Source of the DNA: Belnapia sp. F-4-1
GTDB lineage: Bacteria; Pseudomonadota; Alphaproteobacteria; Acetobacterales; Acetobacteraceae
Reading direction: 5' to 3'
Assembly (NCBI RefSeq): GCF_000802185.1
Contig: NZ_KN676113.1
Coordinates: 5,154,028 to 5,218,027, forward strand
Length of the DNA: 64,000 nt
Both the position numbers and the translations under genes were made by a program. Below the pieces are notes generated by a model, which was not told where the DNA came from, did no database searches, and worked only from the letters and a program-made list of their open reading frames with translations. Positions 25,034 to 35,003 of the stretch are shown here, piece after piece. The first letter of the stretch is position 1; every line of letters begins with the position of its first letter.

Positions 25034-26668
25034 ATGGACGCCGACAGCTTCGACTATGTGATCGTGGGGTCGGGCGCCGCCGGCTCGGTGCTGGCCAACC
25101 GGCTGAGCGCCGACCCGCGCGTCACCGTCTGCGTGCTGGAGGCAGGGCCGCCGGACCGCAACCCCTTCATCCATATCCCCGCCGGCTTCATCAAGACGCT
25201 GGTGGACCCCGGCGTCACCTGGCAGTTCAAGACCGAGCCGCTGCCGATGACCGGCGGCCGGCGCATCAGCACGACCCAGGGGCGGACGCTGGGCGGCTCC
25301 TCCTCGGTGAACGGCATGGTCTACAACCGCGGGCAGCCGGCCGATCTCAACAACTGGGCGCAACGCGGCAACCGCGGCTGGGGCTATGCCGATTGCCTGC
25401 CCTACTACCGGCGCAGCGAGAACCGCATCGGCGAGGGTGGAGATTCGCGCGGGCGGAACGAGGACGGCATTCCGGTCACCGACATGGACTGGATCAACCC
25501 GGTCTCGGAAGCCTTCATCGAGGGCTGCGTGGGCCTCGGGATTCCTCGTGCCCTCGACTACAACAGCGGCGACCAAGCGGGTGTCGGCTATTTCCAACGA
25601 GCGATCCGCAACGGGCGGCGCGTCTCGGCGGCGCGGGCCTTTCTCAAGCCGGCGATGCGGCGGCCGAATCTCGAGGTGCGGACCAATGCGCGGGCCAGCG
25701 CCATCCTCTTCGAGGGCAAGCGCGCCGTCGGCATCCGCTACCTCGCCGCCCGCGGCGCCCCGCCGCGCGAGGTGCGGGCGCGGCGCGAGGTCATCCTTTC
25801 CGCCGGCACGGTGAACACGGCGCGGCTGCTGCAGGTCTCGGGCGTCGGGCCGGTGGACCTGCTGGAACGGCTCGGCGTCCCCGTGGTGCATGCGCTGCGC
25901 GGCGTCGGCGCCAATTTCCGCGACCACTACGCCTCGCGCTTCGTCATGCGGGCCAAGCCAGGCGTCGAGACGCTGAACCAGCTCGGCCGCGGCGTGAAGC
26001 TCGGGATGCAGATCGCCCGCTGGGGGCTGCGCAAGCCCAGCATCCTCGCCACCGCGCCGTCGCATGTGCATGTCTTCTGGAAGAGCTTCGAGGGGCTCGA
26101 CGTGCCGGACCTGCAATGCGTATTCACCCCCGGCTCCTATGTCGAGGGCAAGAACTACGTGCTCGACGACTATCCGGGCGTAACGGCCGGCGCCTGGCAG
26201 CATCGGCCGGAGAGCACCGGCTGGGTCACCGCCCGCAGCACGGACGTCTTCGAGGATCCGGCGATCAACCCCAACTACCTTTCCGACCCGATGGATGTGC
26301 GCGTCCATCTCGGCGGCATGCGGCTGGTGCGGCGGATGCTGAACACGCCGGAGCTGGCGCGATATTTGGAAGCCGAGACCCTGCCCGGCCCCCAGGCGCA
26401 GACCGATGACGAGTTGCTCGACTTCGCCAAGCGCAACGGCAGCACCACCTACCACCTGATCGGCACCGCCCGCATGGGGCCGGAGACGGACCCGTCCGCC
26501 GTCGTCAGCGACCGGCTGCTGGTGCATGGCATGCAGGGGCTGCGCGTGGTCGATGCCTCGATCATGCCGAGCATGCCATCGGCCAACACCTATGCGACGA
26601 CGCTGATGATCGCGGAGCGGGCGGCCGACTTCATCCTCGGGCGTCAGGCGGCCGAGGAGGCCGCCTGA
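25034..26668 (+). CDS. GMC-family FAD oxidoreductase (choline dehydrogenase-like)
   Basis: A 544-residue GMC flavoenzyme. The FAD fold is YVIVGSGAAGSVLANRLS; GMC signature 1 is GRTLGGSSSVNGMVYNRG; signature 2 is ILSAGTVNTARLLQVSGVG. The active-site His is in TTYHLIGTARMG, and the second catalytic position appears to be Asn in PSANTYATTLMIAE. GMC members oxidise alcohols to aldehydes or ketones; the close choline dehydrogenase-like group has many alcohol substrates. It ends the catabolic cluster and converges on the TRAP receptor gene with a 9-base gap. Confidence 0.92.
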   Translation: MDADSFDYVIVGSGAAGSVLANRLSADPRVTVCVLEAGPPDRNPFIHIPAGFIKTLVDPGVTWQFKTEPLPMTGGRRISTTQGRTLGGSSSVNGMVYNRGQPADLNNWAQRGNRGWGYADCLPYYRRSENRIGEGGDSRGRNEDGIPVTDMDWINPVSEAFIEGCVGLGIPRALDYNSGDQAGVGYFQRAIRNGRRVSAARAFLKPAMRRPNLEVRTNARASAILFEGKRAVGIRYLAARGAPPREVRARREVILSAGTVNTARLLQVSGVGPVDLLERLGVPVVHALRGVGANFRDHYASRFVMRAKPGVETLNQLGRGVKLGMQIARWGLRKPSILATAPSHVHVFWKSFEGLDVPDLQCVFTPGSYVEGKNYVLDDYPGVTAGAWQHRPESTGWVTARSTDVFEDPAINPNYLSDPMDVRVHLGGMRLVRRMLNTPELARYLEAETLPGPQAQTDDELLDFAKRNGSTTYHLIGTARMGPETDPSAVVSDRLLVHGMQGLRVVDASIMPSMPSANTYATTLMIAERAADFILGRQAAEEAA

Positions 26669-26677
26669 CAGTCCCGG

Positions 26678-27769
26678 TCAGCGCTGCGAGGTCGTCACCG
26701 CGACGAAATTCGAGGCGCTGTCCTCCGCCACGCGGAACCACTGGATCTGCTCCAGGCGGAACTTGTCCCAATGCTCGTGGATGCGCTTGAACCGCGCATT
26801 CTGCGCGCCGAGTTCGGCATAGAGCTCCTGCGCTGCCTTATACAGCGCCGCCATCACTTCCCGCGGATAGGGCCGGAGCTGGGTGCCGCCCGCCAGCAGG
26901 CGCCGCAGCGCGGGCGGGTTCAGGACATCGTACTTCGCCGCCGTCGCAGCCCAGGCTTCCGCCGAGGCGGTCTCCAGCATGGACTGGTAGGCTTTCGGCA
27001 GCCCATCCCAGGCCCGCTGGTTGATCAGCAGGTCGGTGCTCGGGGCGATCTCCTGGAAGCCGGGGTAGTAGTAGTATTTCGCCACCTGGCCGAAGCCGAG
27101 CTTCTCGTCGTCATAGGGGCCGATATACTCGGCGCCATCGATCACGCCCCGTTCCAGCGCCGGGTAGATGTCGGAGGGCGCGATCTGCTGGGGGATGACG
27201 CCGAGCTTCGCCATCACGCTGCCGCCGAGCCCGGCGATGCGGAATTTCAGGCCCTTCAGATCCTCCGGCGCCTTGATCTCCCGCTTCAGCCAGCCGCCCA
27301 TCTGGGCGCCGGTGCAGGCAGCGGGGATGGCGACGACGCCCTGGTCGCGGAACACCTCTTTCAGCAGGTCGCGGCCGCCGCCGTAGTTGAGCCAGGCGAA
27401 CATCGCCCGGCTCGACATGCCCCAGGGCAGCGTCGTGCTGATGGCGAGGCTCGGGTCCTTGCCGAAGTAGAAGAGGCTGGAGGTGAATCCGCACTCGACC
27501 GAGCCCTGCCCCACCGCATCCAGGATCTGCAGGCCGGGCACGATCTCGCCTGGGCCGGAGACGCTGATCTCGAAGGCGCCGTCCGACATCTCCCGCACCC
27601 GCCGCGCCACGATTTCGGCGGCGCCGTAGAGCGTGTCGAGCGTCTTCGGGAAGCTGTTGGGGCAGCGCCAGCGGATGCGTGGCTGGGCGCTGGCGAGGTT
27701 GGGGGCGGCGAGCGTGGCGGTGCCGGCAAATCCGGCGATCCCACCCGCGAGGGCGCGGCGGCGTTGCAT
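26678..27769 (-). CDS. TRAP transporter solute-binding protein (DctP family)
   Basis: A 363-residue periplasmic receptor. The signal peptide begins MQRRRALAGGIAGFAGT and ends about AQP, with an RRR pair that could serve the Tat route. The mature part has the DctP pattern: IRWRCPNSFPKTLDTLYGAA, GLKFRIAGLGGSVMAKLG around the Arg that binds a carboxylate, and DGAEYIGPYDDEKLG. TRAP receptors bind organic acids and feed DctQM permeases, none of which is nearby. GGGAAGGAAC precedes the ATG at 27769. It is divergent from the uracil-degradation operon with 133 bases between starts; a link is possible but unproven. Confidence 0.92.
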   Translation of the reverse strand: MQRRRALAGGIAGFAGTATLAAPNLASAQPRIRWRCPNSFPKTLDTLYGAAEIVARRVREMSDGAFEISVSGPGEIVPGLQILDAVGQGSVECGFTSSLFYFGKDPSLAISTTLPWGMSSRAMFAWLNYGGGRDLLKEVFRDQGVVAIPAACTGAQMGGWLKREIKAPEDLKGLKFRIAGLGGSVMAKLGVIPQQIAPSDIYPALERGVIDGAEYIGPYDDEKLGFGQVAKYYYYPGFQEIAPSTDLLINQRAWDGLPKAYQSMLETASAEAWAATAAKYDVLNPPALRRLLAGGTQLRPYPREVMAALYKAAQELYAELGAQNARFKRIHEHWDKFRLEQIQWFRVAEDSASNFVAVTTSQR

Positions 27770-27902
27770 CGTGTGGCTGTTCCTTCCCAGGTCCCGCCCC
27801 TCATGCCGGGGGCATGGGCGGAGGATAGGGCGGCAACACCTTCCGTTGCTACGGCGGAAGCGGCGCTTTGATCCGGGCGCGCATCCTGGCAAACTTCTTC
27901 GC

Positions 27903-29153
27903 ATGAGCAGCAACGCCCCGCGCCATATCCGCCTGACCTCTCACCCGGAACCCCAGGCGCACCGGTGGCCGCTGCGCTGGGCGGCGCCGACGCCGGCGGA
28001 GCGAGGGCCGGTCATCGGCTCCGTCACCCGGCCGTCCGACCGCAACGTCATCGGCACCCATGGCGGCTCCTACTCGCTCTACCGGGCGCTCGCCGTCTCG
28101 GCCGGCGCGCTCTCGCCCTTGCAGCGGCCGGACCTCGCCAATACCCACCCGGTGACGGAGATCGGCCCTCATCCACAATGGACCGAGCCGGGGCGCATCG
28201 TCTCGCTCGACCCCTGGGGCCATGTCGCCGGCCAGGTCTTCGGCCAGGCGATCGGCGAGGGTATCGACATCCGCCCGACCATCGCCATCACCCGCGCCCG
28301 GCTGAACATGGCCGAGCTGAATGCGCTGATGGGCACGGGCGAGTTGGCCCCAGATGGGCAGGTGCTACACGCCAATGGCGATGTCTCCGTCACCAAGGCG
28401 GCGATCGACCCGGTCTGGTGGCTGCCGGGGATTGCCGAGCGCTTCGGCGTGGCCGAGCACGACCTCCGCCGCACGCTCTTCGAGCAGACCGGGGGGATGT
28501 ACCCGGAGCTGGTGACGCGGCCGGACCTCTCGGTCTTCCTCCCCCCCATCGGCGGGATCACCGCCTATATATTCGGCGATCCGCGGGCGCTGGCCGACCG
28601 GCACACACGCCTCGCCTGCCGGGTGCATGACGAGTGCAACGGCTCCGATGTCTTCGGCTCCGACATCTGCACCTGCCGGCCCTATCTCATTCAAGGCATC
28701 GAGGAGGGGGTGCGCGCGGCCCAGCAGGGCGGCGTCGGCCTCGTCGTCTACAACCGTAAAGAGGGCCGCGCGCTCGGCGAGGTGACCAAATTCCTCGTCT
28801 ACAATGCCCGCAAGCGGCAGGAGGGCGGCGACCAGGCCGCCACCTATTTCGAGCGGACGGAATGCGTCGCCGGTGTGCAGGATGCGCGCTTCCAGCAGCT
28901 CATGCCCGACGTGCTGCACTGGCTCGGCGTCACGCGCATCCACCGCCTCGTCTCCATGTCCAACATGAAGTACGACGCCATGGTCGAGCAGGGCATCGAG
29001 GTGCTGGAGCGCGTGCCCATCCCGCCCGACCGCATCCCGCCCGATGCGGCCGTCGAGATGGAGGCGAAGAAGGCCGCCGGCTACTTCGCTCCCGAGACGC
29101 CGAGCGCCGCTGACCTCGCCCGCACCGTCGGCCGGCCGTTGGAGAGCATGTGA
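27903..29153 (+). CDS. URC1-type GTP cyclohydrolase II homologue (uracil catabolism)
   Basis: A 416-residue protein whose C-terminal half is a GTP cyclohydrolase II domain. The zinc cysteines are kept with the RibA spacing (Cys245, Cys256, Cys258 in VHDECNGSDVFGSDICTC), and YNRKEGRALGE carries catalytic-type residues. A roughly 200-residue N-terminal extension is not found in RibA but is typical of Urc1 from the uracil catabolic (URC) pathway. Urc1 is thought to open the ring of a uracil-derived nucleotide. It overlaps the URC4 gene by 4 bases and UPP follows, which separates it from riboflavin synthesis where ribB, ribE or ribH would be expected. Confidence 0.87.
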   Translation: MSSNAPRHIRLTSHPEPQAHRWPLRWAAPTPAERGPVIGSVTRPSDRNVIGTHGGSYSLYRALAVSAGALSPLQRPDLANTHPVTEIGPHPQWTEPGRIVSLDPWGHVAGQVFGQAIGEGIDIRPTIAITRARLNMAELNALMGTGELAPDGQVLHANGDVSVTKAAIDPVWWLPGIAERFGVAEHDLRRTLFEQTGGMYPELVTRPDLSVFLPPIGGITAYIFGDPRALADRHTRLACRVHDECNGSDVFGSDICTCRPYLIQGIEEGVRAAQQGGVGLVVYNRKEGRALGEVTKFLVYNARKRQEGGDQAATYFERTECVAGVQDARFQQLMPDVLHWLGVTRIHRLVSMSNMKYDAMVEQGIEVLERVPIPPDRIPPDAAVEMEAKKAAGYFAPETPSAADLARTVGRPLESM

Positions 29154-30265
29154 GCGATCTGCTGACGCCCGAGGCGGTGCGGGAGCGGTGCGAGGCGCTG
29201 TTCGCGCTCGCCGAGGCGGGGCGGCTGGAAGGCTGGCAGCTCGACCTCAGCCGCCTGCCCGCCACCGCCAACCTTGTCGCGCAGGTGGTGCGGCAGAACT
29301 ACCCGGACCTCGCCGTCCCCTTCCACGCCCGCTGGCGGCATTTCAGCGTGGGCGGCGTCGATCGCTGGGCCGCCCTGCCCTCGCGCGACCCGCGGATGGG
29401 TTTCGACCTCGCCATCACCTCCGTCCTGCTCGATGCCGGCGCCGGCATGGCCTGGCGCTACCGCGAGGCGGAGACGGGCCAGGTCTTCGCCCGCTCCGAG
29501 GGATTGGCCGTGGCCAGCTTCCGCATGTTCGAGGCCGGCGCATTCGCGGTCGATGGACGTATCCCCCGCGCCGATGCCGCACGCCTCGCCGCCATCACCG
29601 CCGCGGACCTCGCCGCCGGCTTCCAGGTCGGTACCGACAACCCGCTGGTCGGCCTTGAAGGCCGCGCCGCGCTGCTCCGCCGCCTCGGCGAGGCCGTCCC
29701 CGGCCGGCCCGGCGCGCTTTTCGACCATCTGGCGGCGCAGGCAGAGGGTGGCGCGCTTCCGGCGCGCGCGATCCTCATCGCCCTCCTGCATCATCTCGGC
29801 CCCATCTGGCCGAACGGTCTCGATATCTGGCCGCACCCGGCCATCCCGGACGGGCCGGTGCCCTTCCACAAGCTCTCCCAATGGCTCGCCTATTCGCTGA
29901 TCGAGCCGCTGGAGGAGGCCGGGATCCGCGTCACCGGAATCGACGCGCTGACTGGCCTGCCGGAATATCGCAATGGCGGCCTCTTCCTCGACATGGGCGT
30001 CATCCGCCTCGCCGATCCAGCCGATGCCGCGCGGGAGCACGCGCCGGGCTCGCCGCTGATCGTCGGGTGGCGGGCGCTGACCGTCGCCCTGCTCGACCGG
30101 ATCGCGCCCCTGGTAAGGGAGCGCCTGGGCGTCAGCGCGAAGGCCTTCCCCCTCGCCCGCGTGCTGGAAGGCGGCACCTGGTGGGCCGGTCGGCGCCTCG
30201 CCGCCGAGCGCCGCGCCGATGGCGGCCCGCCGCTCCGCATCGCCAGCGATGGCACCGTCTTTTAG
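29150..30265 (+). CDS. URC4 / DUF1688 family protein (uracil catabolism)
   Basis: A 371-residue protein of the DUF1688/Urc4 family. Landmarks as I recall them are [49 protein letters not shown], and [19 protein letters not shown] near the C-terminus. Genetic work in yeast showed that Urc4 is required for uracil use as a nitrogen source, but its reaction is not established. It is encoded between URC1 and UPP, with an ATGA overlap upstream and a 10-base gap downstream, an arrangement that strongly suggests one operon and one pathway. Confidence 0.88.
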   Translation: MSDLLTPEAVRERCEALFALAEAGRLEGWQLDLSRLPATANLVAQVVRQNYPDLAVPFHARWRHFSVGGVDRWAALPSRDPRMGFDLAITSVLLDAGAGMAWRYREAETGQVFARSEGLAVASFRMFEAGAFAVDGRIPRADAARLAAITAADLAAGFQVGTDNPLVGLEGRAALLRRLGEAVPGRPGALFDHLAAQAEGGALPARAILIALLHHLGPIWPNGLDIWPHPAIPDGPVPFHKLSQWLAYSLIEPLEEAGIRVTGIDALTGLPEYRNGGLFLDMGVIRLADPADAAREHAPGSPLIVGWRALTVALLDRIAPLVRERLGVSAKAFPLARVLEGGTWWAGRRLAAERRADGGPPLRIASDGTVF

Positions 30266-30275
30266 GAAACTCCCT

Positions 30276-30905
30276 ATGCGCCAGGTCCATGTCGTCCGCC
30301 ACCCGCTGGTGCAGCACAAGCTCTCGCTGATGCGCAGCGCCGAGCGCTCCACCCAGGGCTTCCGCCGCCTGCTGAACGAGATCGGCATGCTGCTGGCCTA
30401 TGAGGTGACGCGCGACCTTCCCCTCGAGGAGGTCGAGATCGAGACGCCGCTGGCGCGGATGAAGACGCCGATCCTTTCCGGCAAGAAGCTGGTCTTCGCC
30501 CCGATCCTCCGCGCAGGGATGGGCTTCGTGGACGGGATGCTGGACCTCGTCCCCTCCGCCCGCATCGCCCATATCGGCCTCTACCGCGACCCGAAGACGC
30601 TCCAGGCCGTCGAGTACTACTTCAAGGCGCCGCCCGACGTGGCCGAACGCCTGGTCGTGGTGCTCGACCCGATGCTGGCGACCGCCAACAGCGCCGTGGC
30701 CGCCGTGGATCGTTTGAAGGAGCGCGGCTGCCGCGAGCTTCGCCTGGTTTGCCTGTTGGCGGCGCCGGAGGGCATCGAGCGCTTCCACGGCGCCCATCCC
30801 GAGGTGCCGGTCTGGACGGCCGCCATCGACAGCCATCTCGACAGCCATGGCTACATCGTCCCCGGCCTCGGCGATGCCGGCGATCGCATGTTCGGGACAC
30901 GTTAG
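30276..30905 (+). CDS. upp: Uracil phosphoribosyltransferase
   Basis: A 209-residue UPRT that makes UMP from uracil and PRPP. Family segments: [13 protein letters not shown] at the N-terminus, [35 protein letters not shown], the PRPP-binding loop [11 protein letters not shown], and [21 protein letters not shown] at the C-terminus. Length is typical. In the URC pathway UMP formation by this enzyme is thought to be the entry step, which explains its place after URC1 and URC4. A weak TAGGAA site lies upstream of the ATG. Confidence 0.95.
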   Translation: MRQVHVVRHPLVQHKLSLMRSAERSTQGFRRLLNEIGMLLAYEVTRDLPLEEVEIETPLARMKTPILSGKKLVFAPILRAGMGFVDGMLDLVPSARIAHIGLYRDPKTLQAVEYYFKAPPDVAERLVVVLDPMLATANSAVAAVDRLKERGCRELRLVCLLAAPEGIERFHGAHPEVPVWTAAIDSHLDSHGYIVPGLGDAGDRMFGTR

Positions 30906-30967
30906 CGCGAAGCATCCGGTTCCGGACCAGTCATCTGGACCAATCGGGTTCAATCTGCCATTGAGAA

Positions 30968-30983
30968 TGCATACATAGATGCA
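30968..30983. promoter_or_regulatory. Inverted repeat TGCAT-N6-ATGCA upstream of Nudix gene
   Basis: A perfect 5-bp dyad with a 6-base spacer lies 33 bases before the Nudix start, in a locally AT-richer patch. The symmetry and position fit a dimeric repressor operator, but the cognate regulator is unknown and a dyad of this size can arise by chance. Confidence 0.35.
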
Positions 30984-31016
30984 CAACCTCTTTGCGGTAG
31001 AAGTATACCCAGGACA

Positions 31017-31457
31017 ATGCCACGCAAAGCCAAGCGCCAAACCATCCGCCGCGGTCGCCAATGCGCCGCCCTGCCCTTCCGGCAGGCGGATGGCGAAACG
31101 CAGGTGATGCTCGTTACCAGCCGCGAGACGCGGCGTTGGGTACTGCCCAAGGGCTGGACCGAGAAATGCGGCGGCGCGAAGCAGGCCGAGCGCGAAGCCT
31201 TCGAGGAAGCCGGCATCCGCGGCCGAATCACCCCCGTGCCGATCGGCGCCTACGCCTATCCGAAGCGCCTGGCGGACGGCGCCACCGTGACCTGCAAGGT
31301 GGAGGTCTTCCCCCTCGCCGTTGACGAGTTGCTGGAGGATTGGCCGGAGAAGTCGCAGCGCGAGCGCCGCTGGTTCACCCTCCCCCAGGCCGCCATGGCG
31401 GTGGATGAAGGCGGCCTCGTCACGCTGATGCTGAACCTCGCCCAGCCCGAAGCCTGA
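31017..31457 (+). CDS. Nudix hydrolase
   Basis: A 146-residue Nudix-fold protein. WVLPKGWTEKCGGAKQAEREAFEEAGI covers the Nudix box region; the REAFEEAGI core with its metal-binding Glu residues is intact, whereas the first Glu of the canonical GX5E part is not obvious and the spacing is one residue shorter. The fold otherwise resembles the diphosphoinositol-polyphosphate or diadenosine-polyphosphate hydrolase branch. It cleaves nucleoside diphosphate-linked substrates in general; the specific substrate is unknown. It abuts the opposing AhpD-like gene with no base between the stops. Confidence 0.87.
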   Translation: MPRKAKRQTIRRGRQCAALPFRQADGETQVMLVTSRETRRWVLPKGWTEKCGGAKQAEREAFEEAGIRGRITPVPIGAYAYPKRLADGATVTCKVEVFPLAVDELLEDWPEKSQRERRWFTLPQAAMAVDEGGLVTLMLNLAQPEA

Positions 31458-31805
31458 TCAGCCGCCGGTTTCCTCCACCGCGTCCAGCGCGTGAAGCGCA
31501 TAGGTGAAGGCAGCGCCCGCATTCAGGGCGATCGCTACGCCAAGCGCTTCGGCGATCTCAGCCTTCGTCGCCCCCGCCACCTTCGCCTTCCGCACATGCG
31601 CGTCGATGCAGCCGTCGCATCGCGTGGTGATGGCGACCGCGAGCGCGATCAGCTCCCGCGTCTTCGAATCCAGGTGCTGGGTGGTGGCGGCGCCGCGGCT
31701 GAGCGCGCCGAAGCCCTTCACCAGCTCCGGATGGAGGGCGTTCATTTCCTTGCCGCGCACCCGCTCGGCGGCGTTGTAGGCATCCCAGTCTTTGATGGCG
31801 CTCAC
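31458..31805 (-). CDS. Carboxymuconolactone decarboxylase / AhpD-like protein
   Basis: A 115-residue single-domain CMD/AhpD-fold protein. The redox CxxC with the following His is present as TRCDGCIDAHVRKA, and KTRELIALAVAITT precedes it as in the family. The intact CxxC favours a peroxidase or disulfide-reductase role (AhpD-like) over true gamma-carboxymuconolactone decarboxylase. Length is typical of the short members, which form trimers or hexamers. It stands alone, convergent with the Nudix gene and 79 bases downstream of clpA. Confidence 0.88.
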   Translation of the reverse strand: MSAIKDWDAYNAAERVRGKEMNALHPELVKGFGALSRGAATTQHLDSKTRELIALAVAITTRCDGCIDAHVRKAKVAGATKAEIAEALGVAIALNAGAAFTYALHALDAVEETGG

Positions 31806-31884
31806 GGCGCGTCTCCCCTGAATCGAAGCGGGCGCGGAGGTTGCCCCCGCGCCCGCCCAGTTTCCGTCAGGATGAGATGGAGCG

Positions 31885-34239
31885 CTACTCCACCGCCTCC
31901 GGCTCCTTCTCCGCCTCGCCGTCGCCGGGGCCTTCCTCCGGCTTCGGCAGGGCTGGCGGCGCGGCTTCCTGGTAGTCGAAGCCGAGCGTGCCGTCGCGCA
32001 GGTTCACCTTCACCGAGCCGCCCTTGGCGAGCTTGCCGAAGAGCAGCTCCTCGGCGAGCGGCTTCTTGATGTGCTCCTGGATGACGCGGGCCAGCGGCCG
32101 TGCGCCGTAGAGCGGGTCGTAGCCCTTCTCGGCCAGCCACTCCTTCGCCGCCGAGCTGAGCTCGATGGTGACGTTGCGGTCGGCGAGCTGGGCCTCCAGC
32201 TGCATCACGAACTTCTCGACCACCTGGCCGACGATCTCCTGCGTCAGCCCCGAGAAGGGCACCACCGCATCGAGCCGGTTGCGGAATTCGGGGGTGAACA
32301 TCCGCTGGATGGCCTCCGTATCCTCGCCCACCCGGACGCTGCTGCCGAAGCCGATGGCGGGCTTCGCCATGTCGGCCGCGCCGGCATTGGTGGTCATGAT
32401 CAGGATCACGTTGCGGAAGTCGACCGTCTTGCCGTTGTGGTCGGTCAGCTTCCCGTGGTCCATCACCTGCAACAGGATGTTGTAGAGATCCTGGTGCGCC
32501 TTCTCGATTTCATCGAGCAGCAGCACCGCATGCGGATGCTGGTCGATGCTGTCGGTCAGCAGCCCACCCTGGTCGAAGCCGACATAGCCCGGGGGCGCGC
32601 CGATGAGCCGCGAGATCGAATGCCGCTCCATGTACTCCGACATGTCGAAGCGGATCAGCTCGATGCCGAGCGTCTTGGCCAGCTGCTTCGCCACCTCGGT
32701 CTTGCCGACGCCCGTGGGGCCGGAGAAGAGGTAGTTGCCGATCGGCTTCTCCGCATCGCGCAGCCCCGCGCGGGACAGCTTGATGGCGGCCGACAGGGCC
32801 TCGATCGCCTTCTCCTGGCCGAAGACCATCGACTTCAGGTCGCGCTCGAGCGTCCTGAGCGTCTCCTTGTCGTCGTTGCTGACGGTCTTCGGTGGGATGC
32901 GGGCGATCTTCGCCACGATCTCCTCGACGTCCTTCAGCGTGACGGTCTTCTTCCGCTTGCCCTCGGGCTGCAGCATGCGGGAGGCGCCGACCTCGTCGAT
33001 CACGTCGATCGCCTTGTCCGGCAGCTTCCGGTCATGGATGTACTTGGCCGAGAGCTCGACGGCGGCGCGGATGGCCTCCGGCGTGTAGCGGACCTTGTGG
33101 TGCTTCTCGTAGTTGGTCTTGAGCCCCTGGAGGATCTTGACCGCATCCTCGATGTTCGGCTCGTTGACGTCGATCTTCTGGAAGCGCCGGACGAGGGCCC
33201 GGTCCTTCTCGAAGTAGTTGCGGTACTCCTTGTAGGTGGTCGAGCCGACGCAGCGCAGCGTGCCCTGGGCGAGCGCCGGCTTCAGCAGGTTCGAGGCATC
33301 CATCGCCCCGCCCGAGGTCGCGCCCGCACCGATGACGGTGTGGATCTCGTCGATGAAGAGGATGGAGCCGGGCTGCTGCTCAAGCTCGTTGACGACGGCC
33401 TTCAGCCGCTCCTCGAAGTCGCCGCGGTAGCGGGTGCCGGCCAGCAGGCTGCCCATGTCGAGCGCGTAGATGGTCGACTTGGCAAGCACCTCGGGCACGT
33501 CGCCCTCGATGATGCGCTTCGCCAGCCCCTCGGCGATCGCCGTCTTGCCGACGCCCGGGTCACCCACATAAAGCGGGTTGTTCTTGGTGCGGCGGCAGAG
33601 GATTTGGATCGTCCGCTCGATCTCGTGGTCGCGGCCGATCAGCGGGTCGATCTTGCCCTGCTGCGCCTTCTTGTTGAGGTTGACGCAGTAGTTGGAGAGC
33701 GCGTCCTGGCCACGGCCGCCGCGCGGCTTCTCCTCCTTCTCCGGCTCCTCGGGCGCCTGGTTGGCCGTTGGCGTGCCCTGGACGGGGCGGTTGGCCGCGC
33801 GGCCGGGCGCCTTGGCGATGCCGTGGGAGATGAAGTTCACCGCATCCAGCCGCGTCATGTCCTGCAGCTGCAGGAAGTAGACGGCATGGCTTTCCCGCTC
33901 GGAGAACAGGGCGACGAGCACATTGGCCCCCGTCACCTCGTCCCGGCCGGAGGACTGGACATGGATGGCGGCGCGCTGAACCACGCGCTGGAAGCCGGCA
34001 GTCGGCTTCGGGTCGCCGGCGCGCTCCGTCACGAGGCCCGCGAGGTCCTTGTCGAGGAACTCGGTCAGGTCGCGCTTCAGCTTGTCATTGTCGACGCCGC
34101 AGGCACGCAGCACGGTGGCCGCGTCGGCGTCGTCGGTCAGGGCGAGTAGCAGATGCTCCAGGGTCGCGTATTCGTGCCGGCGCTCATTGGCCAGGCCGAG
34201 GGCGCGGTGGAGCGTCTGCTCAAGATTGCGGGACAACAT
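31885..34239 (-). CDS. clpA: ATP-dependent Clp protease ATP-binding subunit ClpA
   Basis: A 784-residue AAA+ unfoldase. The N-domain ([20 protein letters not shown]) binds ClpS; the first AAA module has [15 protein letters not shown] and [14 protein letters not shown]; the second has [16 protein letters not shown] and [19 protein letters not shown]. An acidic, Pro-rich tail ([17 protein letters not shown]) extends the usual end. ClpA threads substrates into ClpP. The ATG at 34239 follows GGGGAG. It lies downstream of clpS on the same strand after 226 bases, the common clpS-clpA order. Confidence 0.97.
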   Translation of the reverse strand: MLSRNLEQTLHRALGLANERRHEYATLEHLLLALTDDADAATVLRACGVDNDKLKRDLTEFLDKDLAGLVTERAGDPKPTAGFQRVVQRAAIHVQSSGRDEVTGANVLVALFSERESHAVYFLQLQDMTRLDAVNFISHGIAKAPGRAANRPVQGTPTANQAPEEPEKEEKPRGGRGQDALSNYCVNLNKKAQQGKIDPLIGRDHEIERTIQILCRRTKNNPLYVGDPGVGKTAIAEGLAKRIIEGDVPEVLAKSTIYALDMGSLLAGTRYRGDFEERLKAVVNELEQQPGSILFIDEIHTVIGAGATSGGAMDASNLLKPALAQGTLRCVGSTTYKEYRNYFEKDRALVRRFQKIDVNEPNIEDAVKILQGLKTNYEKHHKVRYTPEAIRAAVELSAKYIHDRKLPDKAIDVIDEVGASRMLQPEGKRKKTVTLKDVEEIVAKIARIPPKTVSNDDKETLRTLERDLKSMVFGQEKAIEALSAAIKLSRAGLRDAEKPIGNYLFSGPTGVGKTEVAKQLAKTLGIELIRFDMSEYMERHSISRLIGAPPGYVGFDQGGLLTDSIDQHPHAVLLLDEIEKAHQDLYNILLQVMDHGKLTDHNGKTVDFRNVILIMTTNAGAADMAKPAIGFGSSVRVGEDTEAIQRMFTPEFRNRLDAVVPFSGLTQEIVGQVVEKFVMQLEAQLADRNVTIELSSAAKEWLAEKGYDPLYGARPLARVIQEHIKKPLAEELLFGKLAKGGSVKVNLRDGTLGFDYQEAAPPALPKPEEGPGDGEAEKEPEAVE

Positions 34240-34465
34240 GCTTAGCGACGCTCCCCGATGAAACCCAACAAGCCTGGAACATCCGGGCCTGCGGGTGGGT
34301 TTCCGCTCAACTCTGCGCCGGTCCGAAAACCGGCGATGGGCGTAGTCATGATCTGGGTCGTCCGGCCAGTCCGGACGAGCCCGCCATTCGGCGGGGTGGC
34401 AGGCTGGTGACGGCAACGCAGGATGCCATCACCCGATGCCGCGTCGAAACGGCACCTTTGCGCGA
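34240..34465. other. Spacer between clpS and clpA
   Basis: This 226-base stretch holds no gene. It is moderately GC-rich and could contain the clpA promoter, but I found no clear hexamer pair or strong hairpin. Confidence 0.4.
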
Positions 34466-34831
34466 TCATTCCTTTTCGATCGTGCACTGCAAGGGGTGCT
34501 GGTTCTGCCGAGCGAGGTCCATCACCTGGGTGACCTTGGTTTCGGCGACCTCATATGTATAGACGCCGCAGACGCCGACGCCGCGCCGGTGGACGTGGAG
34601 CATGATCCGCGTCGCCTCCTCCCGGTTCTTCTGGAAGAAGCGTTCGAGGACATGGACGACGAATTCCATCGGCGTGTAGTCGTCGTTCAGCATCAAGACC
34701 TTGTACATGGCCGGCTTCTTGGTGCGCGGCCGGGTCTTCACGACGACGCCGGTGTTCGGCGTGGTGTCCCCGGGGGTGTTGTTGCCGGGCGGGGTGGCCC
34801 CTTCGATCAACGGCTTGTCCTGAGCGATCAT
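34466..34831 (-). CDS. clpS: ATP-dependent Clp protease adaptor protein ClpS
   Basis: A 121-residue ClpS. The N-degron-binding pocket segments are intact: [24 protein letters not shown], and [25 protein letters not shown]. ClpS delivers proteins with destabilising N-terminal residues to ClpAP. A disordered N-terminal extension of about 40 residues, rich in Pro, Gly, Asn and Thr, precedes the fold and matches the flexible tail that contacts ClpA. The downstream neighbour is clpA on the same strand. Confidence 0.96.
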   Translation of the reverse strand: MIAQDKPLIEGATPPGNNTPGDTTPNTGVVVKTRPRTKKPAMYKVLMLNDDYTPMEFVVHVLERFFQKNREEATRIMLHVHRRGVGVCGVYTYEVAETKVTQVMDLARQNQHPLQCTIEKE

Positions 34832-35003
34832 GGGCTTCCTGGTGGTCAGGCCTCGCCTGCCTTCGGGCATCCGGGCCGACCGGGCAACCGGCCCGGCCTG
34901 CTGGACAGGATATCGCCCCGGATGGCGCCAGGTGAAGGGCCAACCGGGGCTCGGGCCCAGGATATGGTCAGCCGGGCCCAGGGAAAAAGCCCTGAAACGT
35001 GAA
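34832..35003. other. Spacer upstream of clpS
   Basis: These 172 bases have no gene. They hold the presumed clpS promoter and, at 34978-34993, a small dyad (CAGGG-AAAAAG-CCCTG) that on the minus strand supplies a T-run after the phasin terminator hairpins. Confidence 0.4.

Noticed and set aside
27903..29153. Riboflavin-pathway RibA
   Set aside because: The long N-terminal extension and the URC4 and UPP neighbours favour URC1; no other rib genes are adjacent.
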